Made by a program: the position numbers and the translations under genes. Positions 1 through 6,724 of a stretch of 6,724 bases of DNA are shown here, piece by piece. Origin of the DNA: Gammaproteobacteria bacterium (GTDB lineage Bacteria > Pseudomonadota > Gammaproteobacteria > SZUA-229). The notes beneath the pieces were generated by a model that was given only the letters and a program-made list of their open reading frames with translations, made no database searches and was not told the DNA's origin. The DNA is taken from assembly GCA_024278435.1 (NCBI GenBank), contig JAJRTD010000346.1:1-6724 (forward strand), read 5' to 3'. Every line of letters starts with the position of its first letter. Positions within the stretch are counted from its first letter, which is position 1.

Positions 1-158
1 CCGCTTATTTCTCAGTGCAGGCATTCCATACCGGCTACCGATCCCTTTTACTATTAATTGCATTGCAAAACCATGAACCAACACCAGGCCTACACCACCC
101 TCAACACTGTCTATCACTGACAGCATTAATACTGTGGAACAACAAACAGGAAGTACTT

Positions 159-587
159 ATGATAAAAATACTAAGCGCCAGCCTTATACTATTCCTTTCC
201 GCCATCATAGCCACGCCGCTCTATGCCGCGGAGAGCGAACCGGTTCCCTTCGTTATGCAGTTAACACGATCCGGTGACAACTACGGGCATCGCCGGGCGT
301 TTATGCAGATCGATAAAGTATTAAGCGACCTGGGTGAAAGCAATTTAAAAATAGTTGTTGTTGCCTACGAAGGCGGCATTCATGCCCTGCTGGAGGAAAA
401 CGAAGCGACCTCTCAGCTGTTAACCAAACTGGCAAACCGTGGCGTTACCTTTAAAGCCTGCCGCATCAGCATGAAGGCATGGGAATTAAAAGAAGAAGAC
501 TTCCCGCTGGAGGTTGAATTTGTACCGGCGGGTGCACCCGAAGTCATCCGCCTGCAGATGCAGGGCTATAAATACTGGCGCCCCTGA
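159..587 (+). CDS. Secreted DsrE-family (YchN/DsrE-like) protein
   Basis: A 142-residue protein of the DsrE/DsrF-like fold, a family of small sulfur-trafficking or sulfur-related proteins whose usual members are cytoplasmic. Residues 1-24 form a Sec signal peptide (short Lys-containing N-region, hydrophobic stretch 4-21, likely cleavage near LYA-A), so the mature protein should be periplasmic. The DsrE hallmarks follow: the strand LKIVVVAYEGGIHALL (63-78), then GVTFKACRISMKAW (95-108) with the family's conserved cysteine, here Cys101 and the only cysteine, then VEFVPAGAPEVIRLQMQGYKYWRP at the end in two conserved blocks. I chose ATG 159 because AGGAAG lies 5 bases upstream and the signal peptide begins exactly there; the open frame extends back to base 15 but that part looks non-coding. 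A DUF6920-like gene starts 41 bases downstream. The exact substrate is unknown. Family assignment is firm, function is not. Confidence 0.85.
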   Translation: MIKILSASLILFLSAIIATPLYAAESEPVPFVMQLTRSGDNYGHRRAFMQIDKVLSDLGESNLKIVVVAYEGGIHALLEENEATSQLLTKLANRGVTFKACRISMKAWELKEEDFPLEVEFVPAGAPEVIRLQMQGYKYWRP

Positions 588-591
588 AGCA

Positions 592-620
592 TTAAGATCA
601 AGCCGGCAGAACCATATAAT
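592..620 (+). promoter_or_regulatory. Sigma-70-type promoter giving a near-leaderless transcript
   Basis: A perfect -10 hexamer TATAAT (615-620) lies 17 bases after TTAAGA (592-597), which matches four of six -35 consensus bases. The expected transcription start is about 626-629, at or next to the ATG at 629. No Shine-Dalgarno sequence precedes that ATG, which fits a leaderless or nearly leaderless mRNA. This is sequence-pattern evidence only; a chance match in an AT-rich 41-base gap is possible. Confidence 0.45.
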
Positions 621-628
621 AAACAACA

Positions 629-1483
629 ATGGGCAAACGCACTGTAACCGTATTCGTTGTTATTACTATAAGTGTTACGCTGGCGGCCCTGTTCGGTCAC
701 GCACATGAAGCCGAGAGAATTGATCGCCTGGAAAACCGGCTTATCAATAACACTTCTCCCACAATCACCGGCCGCGTTGACCCTGGTTCACTGAACAAGC
801 TGCCGGCGCCGGTTAAGCGTTACTTCAAACATGTTATGACAGACAGGCAGCCATTTATAAAAACCGCATGGCTGCAGCAATCCGGTGAATTGCGAACCAG
901 TACCGAAAGTGAGAACTGGCTGCCATTTACCGCTACCCAGATTGTTTCCCCGGCCACTAACGGCTTTATCTGGAACGCAAAAGTTCAGCTGCCGCTGGCC
1001 ACCCATGTACGGGTCGTCGACAGTTACATCGATGGTACCGGTGGCGGTGAAGTCAGTTTTTTATCGACTATGGCAATAGCATCCGAATCAGGCGCTGCAG
1101 AGCTGAATGCTGGTGCGTTACACCGCTACCTGGCCGAAGCTGTCTGGTACCCTACAGCCCTTTTACCCCGCGCTGGTGTATTCTGGAGCCCTGTTGACGA
1201 CAACACCGCCATTGCCACGCTGACGAACCATGGCACCACCGTCTCTCTTGAATTTCGGTTTAATGCAAAGGATGAAGTGACAGCAATTTTCAGCAGCGGC
1301 CGCTTCGGACGTTTCGACAACAGCTACCGGAAGCTGCCATGGCAAGGACACTTTCGTGACTACCATGTCAGGGACGGTATGCGCGTTCCCCGCTACGGAG
1401 AGGTCGGCTGGTACAGAGACGGAAAACTTCAACTGGTGTGGAAAGGCCATCTTGTAAATGCACGCTATAGCTTTGCGCAGTGA
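629..1483 (+). CDS. DUF6920/DUF6544-like membrane-anchored protein
   Basis: A 284-residue protein of unknown function. Residues 6-22 form a hydrophobic N-terminal helix that is either an uncleaved anchor or a signal peptide, so the rest is expected in the periplasm. The body shows the pattern I associate with the DUF6920/DUF6544 family: LPAPVKRYF (58-66), a WLPFTATQ block, FIWNAKVQLP, a DSYIDGTGGG turn, GALHRYLAEAVWYPTALLP, VSLEFRF, and a C-terminal PWQGHFRDYHVRDGMRVPRYGEVGW-type segment. It has no cysteine. The function of this family is not established; the fold resembles lipoprotein-like beta-rich carriers, but that is an inference. The start at ATG 629 has no ribosome-binding site, and no other start lies in frame nearby; a promoter ending 8 bases upstream suggests leaderless translation. 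The gene follows the DsrE-family gene at 41 bases and may also be read from its transcript. Confidence 0.75.
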   Translation: MGKRTVTVFVVITISVTLAALFGHAHEAERIDRLENRLINNTSPTITGRVDPGSLNKLPAPVKRYFKHVMTDRQPFIKTAWLQQSGELRTSTESENWLPFTATQIVSPATNGFIWNAKVQLPLATHVRVVDSYIDGTGGGEVSFLSTMAIASESGAAELNAGALHRYLAEAVWYPTALLPRAGVFWSPVDDNTAIATLTNHGTTVSLEFRFNAKDEVTAIFSSGRFGRFDNSYRKLPWQGHFRDYHVRDGMRVPRYGEVGWYRDGKLQLVWKGHLVNARYSFAQ

Positions 1484-1785
1484 GATTACTACTGTCCCGT
1501 TAACTTTACATTGTCATCTTGACCGTAGCGTAGTGGAAAGATCTGTAACACCAAGAGCCTACGGCAATTACTCCATGCATTGCTTTACTACCGTACATCC
1601 TGTACATATCGACTTCACTGCGTTACGCTCAGGACAAAATAATTAAGGAACCTCTGAACAAGTTATAGTAATAATAGTTAACGGAGCAGCAAGGCTGTGA
1701 GATATAACAATAAAAACCAGGCTGCGTCACCCAGCTCAAAGCAGTGACACAGTACACTTAAAATGCAGACCAAAGGAGACAGCAG
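1484..1785. other. Gene-free stretch of 302 bases before aqpZ
   Basis: No convincing gene or RNA gene is seen here. The left half is an inverted-repeat element of the dispersed intergenic kind (described separately). The right half (1638-1785) is AT-rich and must hold the aqpZ promoter and leader. It contains TATAAC at 1703-1708, but without a good -35 partner, so I do not call a promoter. GGAACCTCTGAACAAG at 1648-1663 looks like the end of some transposable elements, but no partner end is visible. Confidence 0.6.
1511..1637. repeat. Imperfect inverted-repeat element (REP/MITE-like)
   Basis: The two ends are inverted copies of each other. TGACCGTAGCGTAGTG at 1520-1535 matches the reverse complement of 1616-1631 (TGAGCGTAACGCAGTG) at 13 of 16 positions, and both ends extend outward to TTGTC (1511-1515 and the complement of 1633-1637). 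The central 80 bases include the small palindrome ATGCAT (1575-1580) and GTACATCCTGTAC. The outer motif is of the kind seen in dispersed intergenic repeats of many bacteria, often mis-annotated as small proteins containing CHLDRSVVERS or similar; that false frame is present here. Whether it is a mobilised MITE or a REP-type hairpin cannot be decided from one copy. Confidence 0.6.
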
Positions 1786-2487
1786 ATGACATTAACAAAA
1801 AAACTCGGGGCGGAATTTATTGGTACATTCTGGCTGGTGCTTGGCGGCTGTGGCAGCGCCGTGCTGGCAGCGACATTTCCGGATGTCGGCATAGGCTTTC
1901 TGGGCGTAGCCCTGGCATTCGGCCTGACTTTATTAACCATGGCTTTTGCCATCGGTCACATATCCGGCTGCCATATCAACCCGGCGGTTTCTATTGGCCT
2001 CTGGTCAGGCGGAAGGTTCCCGACTGCAGAACTCGGCCCCTACATTGTGGCACAGGTTGCCGGCGGACTGGCCGGTGCTGCGGTTTTATATGTTATTGCC
2101 AGCGGCCAGGCCGGTTTTGATGTAACTGCCGGCTTTGCTTCAAACGGTTATGGCGAACATTCTCCCGGCGGTTATAGCATGACCGCTGCACTGGTAACTG
2201 AAATTGTCATGACCTTTATGTTTCTCATTATTATTCTGGGCGCCACCGACAAACGCGCACCCCAGGGCTTTGCGCCAATTGCGATTGGCCTGGGCCTCAC
2301 CCTTATTCACCTCATCAGCATTCCCGTGACCAACACCTCGGTCAACCCGGCACGAAGCACCGGCGTTGCCATTTTCCAGGGTGACTGGGCAATCTCACAA
2401 TTATGGCTGTTCTGGCTAGCACCTTTCGTCGGCGCAATACTGGCAGGCATTGTCTACCGCTGGTTCGAAACCGATGAAAATGCCTGA
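1786..2487 (+). CDS. aqpZ: Aquaporin Z, water channel
   Basis: A 233-residue inner-membrane protein of the MIP family, close to the 231 residues of E. coli AqpZ, that passes water along osmotic gradients. Six membrane helices are visible (about 7-27, 37-57, 85-105, 132-152, 161-180 and 205-228). Both pore motifs are intact: HINPAV with NPA at 65-67, and SVNPARS with NPA at 187-189. The selectivity-filter residues expected for a water-specific channel are present: Phe45, His175, Thr184 and Arg190; glycerol facilitators lack this His and carry an Asp after the second NPA. Cys62, just before the first NPA, stands where E. coli has Gly. ATG 1786 is preceded at 7 bases by a good AAGGAG (1773-1778). 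A small ORF overlaps its last bases. No link to the neighbouring nir genes is evident. Confidence 0.95.
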   Translation: MTLTKKLGAEFIGTFWLVLGGCGSAVLAATFPDVGIGFLGVALAFGLTLLTMAFAIGHISGCHINPAVSIGLWSGGRFPTAELGPYIVAQVAGGLAGAAVLYVIASGQAGFDVTAGFASNGYGEHSPGGYSMTAALVTEIVMTFMFLIIILGATDKRAPQGFAPIAIGLGLTLIHLISIPVTNTSVNPARSTGVAIFQGDWAISQLWLFWLAPFVGAILAGIVYRWFETDENA

Positions 2488-2749
2488 CAGGGTTAATACG
2501 CTGAACCCGGGCACCCGATTTTTATCGATGTTATCCATTGATCAATGTATTGATTTTGCCTGGCAATACGATGTAGCTGAAACCCAGGTTGATCAATGGG
2601 TCATCGACTATGGTATGAGCGAACAGCCCAATAAGGATGCATTCAAGTACTATCTCTGGACCCAGGGGCTGAGCAATTACGACAGTTCTGAAAAGCCTGC
2701 GTTGCAACGCCTGCGTGATGAATTATCCGCCCGCGCATGGCAGCAATAG
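2474..2749 (+). CDS. Small hypothetical protein overlapping aqpZ
   Basis: A 91-residue open frame that I do not recognise. It starts inside the last codons of aqpZ (14-base overlap) and ends 49 bases before the end of the convergent CD-NTase-like gene. The start is uncertain: ATG 2474, ATG 2480 and ATG 2528 are all possible, and none has a clear Shine-Dalgarno, so translation may be coupled to aqpZ. The protein is soluble, rich in acidic and aromatic residues, without signal peptide or membrane helix. The stretch from [16 protein letters not shown] through [11 protein letters not shown] has the spacing of a helix-turn-helix (hydrophobic helix, a short turn at DVAE, then a second helix with VxxW), but this is only suggestive. 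That it is a real gene is supported by filling the gap neatly between aqpZ and the next gene and by a protein-like composition. Confidence 0.55.
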   Translation: MKMPDRVNTLNPGTRFLSMLSIDQCIDFAWQYDVAETQVDQWVIDYGMSEQPNKDAFKYYLWTQGLSNYDSSEKPALQRLRDELSARAWQQ

Positions 2750-2798
2750 CAAAACAGGTAACGAAGCAGCTGGCTTTAGCGCTGCCGGACTTCCAGGG

Positions 2799-3758
2799 TC
2801 AGTCATCCTGACGCTGCTTATGATCCATCATAAGTTTAAGCGCATCTGCTCCTTTCACGCCCGCCTTTCTGGCTTTGCCCACAACCATATCAACCTGTGT
2901 TGGAAACGCCTGAAAAAACAGCTGGTTCCAGTTTTCCAGCGCCTCTTCCATCTGGTTGTTCTGTTCAAGTAAAACCGCTTCGTTCGCCAGCCTGCAGGAT
3001 TTCTTCAACAGCTTCATGGCGCTGATAAGATCACTGATATCGTTCAGGCCTTCGACCTGGAACTCTATATTTGCCGGATCTTCTATCTGAAAAACCACTT
3101 CAGAAAGTGCTGTTGAAAATATAAAACAGAGCGTTTCCTGGTAACTTATAATTTCGTGGGAGGACAACAGCGAAGTAACCAGAAGATCCAGGTAATAACC
3201 GTCGAAGAGATTGCCTGATGCACGGTTCCAGGTTTTTATAATACGAATGACCTCGGCCAGTTTTCCCTTGTGCCGGACATTCTGTTTTACGAAATACTCC
3301 TTGTAGACATTTACATCATACTCAACCCATTCATTAAAACATTCAGCGGGCAGCATGTAGCTATGGCTGGCAGTTAAATAAGCCGGCTGCAGCCGGTAGA
3401 AAAAGTTTTCTACCGGTAGCTGCAGAACATTACGCGCTTCAATTTTCCGGGCATCCGGGTATTGCCTGACCAGGATATCACTTAATTCAGAAAACACCCG
3501 CGAAGGCAGGGTGTGCCTGACGTCCTCCCGAAACAGAACCAGCATATCAATGACGTTGCCTGCCAACGGCGACACCATGGTCTTGCGTGAAAAGGCACCG
3601 TAAAGAACGGTACTGAAAGTACCCAGGTGCTGCCGTAGATATGACTCGATATCAGCCTGGATGCGGGTAACCAGGGTGTATTCAACCAGGGACAGGTCGG
3701 TATTTTTTGCCAGCAGATCAAAACCGTCGCTGATAAGAGGCTGTTCAGGTTTTGTCAT
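2799..3758 (-). CDS. Degenerate CD-NTase-like (SMODS-type) nucleotidyltransferase homolog
   Basis: A 319-residue protein with the layout of bacterial cGAS/DncV-like nucleotidyltransferases, enzymes that make cyclic nucleotide signals in CBASS anti-phage defence. The order of blocks fits: a helix ending at YGAFSRKTMVSPL (53-65; family GS-F/Y-x-R-x-T), then GNVIDMLVLF (67-76; family DxD region), a QPAY block (124-127; family D-x-x-PAF), a MLPAECFNEW block (135-144; family iPD..W), the helix IRIIKTWNR (171-179), and a C-terminal DP (227-228) and EEALENWNQLFFQAFP (271-286), which resembles the A-i-x-W-x-x-lFG-x-x-FP ending. The catalytic signature is eroded: Ser of GS is Ala55, the first metal Asp is Val69 with only Asp71 kept, and the third Asp is Arg122. 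It is therefore probably not an active cyclase. I chose ATG 3758; the longer frame begins at a TTG (3824) lying upstream of the predicted promoter's start. It is divergent from nirS, and no effector gene lies beside it. It could be a regulator or a decaying defence gene. Confidence 0.7.
   Translation of the reverse strand: MTKPEQPLISDGFDLLAKNTDLSLVEYTLVTRIQADIESYLRQHLGTFSTVLYGAFSRKTMVSPLAGNVIDMLVLFREDVRHTLPSRVFSELSDILVRQYPDARKIEARNVLQLPVENFFYRLQPAYLTASHSYMLPAECFNEWVEYDVNVYKEYFVKQNVRHKGKLAEVIRIIKTWNRASGNLFDGYYLDLLVTSLLSSHEIISYQETLCFIFSTALSEVVFQIEDPANIEFQVEGLNDISDLISAMKLLKKSCRLANEAVLLEQNNQMEEALENWNQLFFQAFPTQVDMVVGKARKAGVKGADALKLMMDHKQRQDD
3393..3416. repeat. Perfect 11-bp inverted repeat inside the CD-NTase-like gene
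   Basis: CCGGTAGAAAA (3393-3403) and TTTTCTACCGG (3406-3416) are exact reverse complements separated by two bases. CTGCAG flanks both sides, offset by a 3-base TAG on the right. In the gene it encodes the segment around Leu114-Arg122, so it covers the position of the third catalytic Asp. It is a coding-region hairpin, not a terminator: there is no T-tract and the frame continues. Confidence 0.8.
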
Positions 3759-3814
3759 TAATTGCTCTGTTTTCCATAAAACCTCTAGCGGGTAAAAACA
3801 CCGGCTTTGTAACC

Positions 3815-3843
3815 ACGTTAGCAATAAAAAGAGGCTGTGACAA
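3815..3843 (-). promoter_or_regulatory. Candidate promoter of the CD-NTase-like gene
   Basis: Read on the minus strand, TTGTCA (3843-3838; five of six matches to the -35 consensus) is followed after exactly 17 bases by TAACGT (3820-3815; keeps the TA and final T of the -10 consensus). The predicted start is about 3808, leaving a 5' leader of about 50 bases before ATG 3758. This supports the ATG start over the upstream TTG. The -10 element is only moderate. Confidence 0.4.
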
Positions 3844-3942
3844 ATACGAGAACAAGCGCCGTAAACCAGGCAAAATATTATGTAAACCGGCTCTTACACA
3901 CCTTATTTAACCCTATGTTTTAAAAGGTTATTGCCCGAAAAT

Positions 3943-3976
3943 TTGACCTGGGACATCAAGCGGTTGAGCTTTCAAC
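3943..3976. promoter_or_regulatory. Cluster of TTGA/TCAA half-sites upstream of the nirS box
   Basis: TTGAC (3943-3947) faces ATCAA (3955-3959), and GTTGA (3963-3967) faces TCAAC (3972-3976) as a perfect inverted repeat with a 4-base gap. The half-sites resemble those of FNR/DNR-family regulators, but the spacing between TTGA and TCAA is 4 or 8 to 9 bases instead of the 6 needed, so they are not canonical boxes. The centre of the second pair is 30 bases upstream of the canonical box centre, about three helical turns. They may be low-affinity sites, sites for another regulator, or chance. Confidence 0.3.
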
Positions 3977-3992
3977 AGAAAAATACATTCAC

Positions 3993-4034
3993 TTGATTTA
4001 TATCAACTCCAGAAAAATGTATTAGGTCTAGTGT
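3993..4034 (+). promoter_or_regulatory. nirS promoter with a canonical FNR/ANR/DNR box
   Basis: TTGATTTATATCAA (3993-4006) fits TTGAT-N4-ATCAA exactly, the site of the CRP/FNR-family oxygen and nitric oxide sensors FNR, ANR and DNR that switch on nirS in denitrifiers. If its centre is at -41.5 (class II activation), transcription starts at 4041, and the hexamer at 4029-4034 is TAGTGT, which keeps the TA and final T of a -10 box in exactly the expected place. No good -35 hexamer is needed at such promoters. The leader would be 54 bases to the GTG start. Which of the regulators binds cannot be told, since they share the site. Confidence 0.85.
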
Positions 4035-4043
4035 TTGCCCTGA

Positions 4044-5801
<1,758 letters not shown>

Positions 5802-5808
5802 AGCACTA

Positions 5809-5846
5809 ACCGCGGACGGGTGCCAAAACCTGTCCGCGGTATTTTT
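5809..5846 (+). terminator. Intrinsic terminator after nirS
   Basis: ACCGCGGACGGG (5809-5820) pairs with CCTGTCCGCGGT (5829-5840) over 12 positions with a single G-T wobble, around the 8-base loop TGCCAAAA, and is followed by TTTTT (5842-5846). This is a strong rho-independent terminator 8 bases after the nirS stop. The downstream nirE therefore depends on read-through or on its own promoter; I see no convincing one in the 32 bases between them. Confidence 0.9.
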
Positions 5847-5878
5847 ATCCTGACAGCACGAACAAGGAGCCATACTGA

Positions 5879-6682
5879 ATGCAGAAGAACGGTTTTGTTT
5901 CACTGGTTGGCGCAGGTCCCGGCGATGCCGAACTGCTCACTGTTAAAGCCCTGCGTTTATTAAAGACAGCGGATGTTGTTATTTATGATCGGCTGGTATC
6001 CGCCGATATACTCGAATTAATTCCAGCTGGTGTTAGCCGCATATCGGTAGCTAAATCACCTGGAAAACACAGTGTGCCACAAGACCAGATTAACGAGATG
6101 ATAGTTAACCTGGCAAAAACCGGCCGCCACATTGTCCGCCTTAAAGGCGGCGACCCCTACATGTTCGGGCGTGGCGGCGAAGAAGTACTGGCACTGAAAA
6201 AACACTGCATTGCCTATGAAGTCGTACCCGGCATTACTGCAGCCTCCGGTTGCAGTGCCTACAGCGGCATTCCGCTGACCCACCGTGGTCTGAGCCGCAG
6301 GGTGCAGTTTATTACCGGCCACCTCAATGATAACGAGCCACTGGATCTCAACTGGCAGTCCATCGCCGATCCGGATTCAACCATTGTTATCTACATGGGA
6401 CTGGCCAACCTGCCGCTGGCCATCCACTCGCTAATCGATGCCGGTCTGCCTGCATCCACCCCCGCCGCCGCGGTACAAAATGCAACAACACCAAACCAGC
6501 AACGTGTCATAACCACTCTTGAATTGCTCAACGATACAATTCACCAGGCACACATGAAACCGCCGGTAATGATTATTATCGGCAAGGTCGTCGCACTTGC
6601 CGAAGAGCTCGACTGGTTTCAGCAGCAGCTGAACGATATGCAACAGGAGAACCGGTATGAAGAAAAGACACTTCATCTTTAG
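5879..6682 (+). CDS. nirE: Uroporphyrinogen-III C-methyltransferase for heme d1
   Basis: A 267-residue S-adenosylmethionine-dependent methyltransferase of the CobA/SUMT family. It methylates uroporphyrinogen III at C2 and C7 to give precorrin-2, the start of the route to heme d1 (also siroheme and cobalamin). Family motifs are all present: VGAGPGD (10-16), HSVPQ (64-68), VRLKGGDPYMFGRGGEE (86-102), VPGITAASG (116-124) and PLTHRG (132-137). The family GKR before the HSVPQ motif reads AKS here (58-60), a small deviation. The start at ATG 5879 is set by AAGGAG (5864-5869) nine bases upstream. It follows nirS behind a terminator and overlaps the next gene by 26 bases, so the nir context favours NirE over a cobalamin or siroheme CobA, with which it is otherwise interchangeable by motifs. 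It acts in the cytoplasm and is not broken. It lacks the CysG oxidase/ferrochelatase domain. Confidence 0.9.
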   Translation: MQKNGFVSLVGAGPGDAELLTVKALRLLKTADVVIYDRLVSADILELIPAGVSRISVAKSPGKHSVPQDQINEMIVNLAKTGRHIVRLKGGDPYMFGRGGEEVLALKKHCIAYEVVPGITAASGCSAYSGIPLTHRGLSRRVQFITGHLNDNEPLDLNWQSIADPDSTIVIYMGLANLPLAIHSLIDAGLPASTPAAAVQNATTPNQQRVITTLELLNDTIHQAHMKPPVMIIIGKVVALAEELDWFQQQLNDMQQENRYEEKTLHL

Positions 6683-6724
6683 CCTGCTGCTTTTACAGTT
6701 CAGTTTTATCCCCGCCGCCTTTGC
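6657..6724 (+). CDS. Start of an exported protein, cut by the window edge
   Basis: ATG 6657 opens a frame that runs off the right edge after 22 codons. It lies in a different frame from nirE and overlaps its last 26 bases. A strong AGGAGA (6645-6650) sits 6 bases upstream. The visible residues (MKKRHFIFSLLLLQFSFIPAAFA, the last completed by inference) are a complete-looking Sec signal peptide: basic start, hydrophobic core, and an AxA-like ending. The nir setting suggests a periplasmic denitrification protein, such as NirN, NirF or a c-type cytochrome (NirC or NirM), since these are commonly found next to nirE, but nothing beyond the signal peptide is visible, so I do not choose among them. 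Confidence 0.75.
   Translation, partial: MKKRHFIFSLLLLQFSFIPAAF

Noticed and set aside
58..68. Small palindrome TTGCA-T-TGCAA
   Set aside because: Five-base arms in an AT-rich leader are common by chance, and no linked promoter could be recognised.
15..158. N-terminal extension of the DsrE-family protein from base 15
   Set aside because: The extension would hide the signal peptide in the middle of the protein, and a good ribosome-binding site precedes ATG 159. I see no supported gene in bases 1-158.
1458..1646. A 62-codon + strand open frame containing CHLDRSVVERS
   Set aside because: It overlaps the end of the DUF6920-like gene and then reads through the inverted-repeat element. This peptide pattern is a typical by-product of such repeats, and no ribosome-binding site is present.
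1648..1663. GGAACCTCTGAACAAG as a terminal repeat of an insertion sequence
   Set aside because: It resembles some transposon ends, but no matching inverted end, transposase or target duplication is seen in the window.
2750..2798. Terminator between the convergent genes
   Set aside because: Short inverted repeats exist (GCAGC with GCTGC; GTCAG with CTGAC) but stems are only about 5 bp and no T-tract follows on either strand.
2799..3758. A complete CBASS operon
   Set aside because: No effector, ubiquitin-like ligase or HORMA/TRIP13 gene is visible; the flanking genes are aqpZ with a small ORF and nirS, and the enzyme signature is eroded.
3759..3824. Longer start (TTG at 3824) for the CD-NTase-like protein
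   Set aside because: It is a TTG without a Shine-Dalgarno, lies upstream of the predicted transcription start, and the added 22 residues do not look like family sequence.

Overview
This window most likely comes from the chromosome of a denitrifying, proteobacterial (probably gammaproteobacterial) organism with moderate GC content. The evidence is a cytochrome cd1 nitrite reductase gene (nirS) that aligns without gaps to Pseudomonas aeruginosa NirS numbering as I recall it, a following heme d1 biosynthesis methyltransferase (nirE), an exact FNR/ANR/DNR-type box upstream of nirS, and an AqpZ-type aquaporin. The species cannot be named from the sequence alone.

Layout. Left part (1-1483, + strand): a secreted DsrE-family protein, then a membrane-anchored DUF6920/DUF6544-like protein that appears to have its own promoter only a few bases before its start codon. 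Bases 1484-1785 have no gene but hold an imperfect inverted repeat of the dispersed REP/MITE kind. Middle (1786-2749, + strand): aqpZ, overlapped at its end by a small unknown ORF. Facing it on the - strand (3758-2799) is a protein with the architecture of a CD-NTase (cGAS/DncV-like nucleotidyltransferase of CBASS anti-phage systems), in which most catalytic positions look replaced and beside which no CBASS effector is visible. Right part (about 3815-6724): a divergent control region with an anaerobic regulator box, nirS, a strong intrinsic terminator, nirE, and the first 22 codons of an exported protein that overlaps nirE.

How the genes relate. NirS reduces nitrite to nitric oxide in the periplasm and needs heme d1. 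NirE makes precorrin-2 from uroporphyrinogen III, the first committed step towards d1, and the exported protein begun at the right edge is probably another nir gene. The box upstream of nirS lies where a class II FNR/DNR activator would bind, with a matching -10 element.

The two most notable points: (1) nirS carries a single in-frame TAA at codon 284 of an otherwise perfect 568-codon frame, separating heme c and the d1 iron ligand from the catalytic histidines, so it is a very young pseudogene, a sequence error, or a recoded gene; (2) the CD-NTase-like protein is an apparently catalytically dead orphan divergent from nirS, and a perfect 11-bp inverted repeat covers the place where its third catalytic Asp should be. 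Family assignments rest on motif recognition and hand alignment from memory; no search was run.
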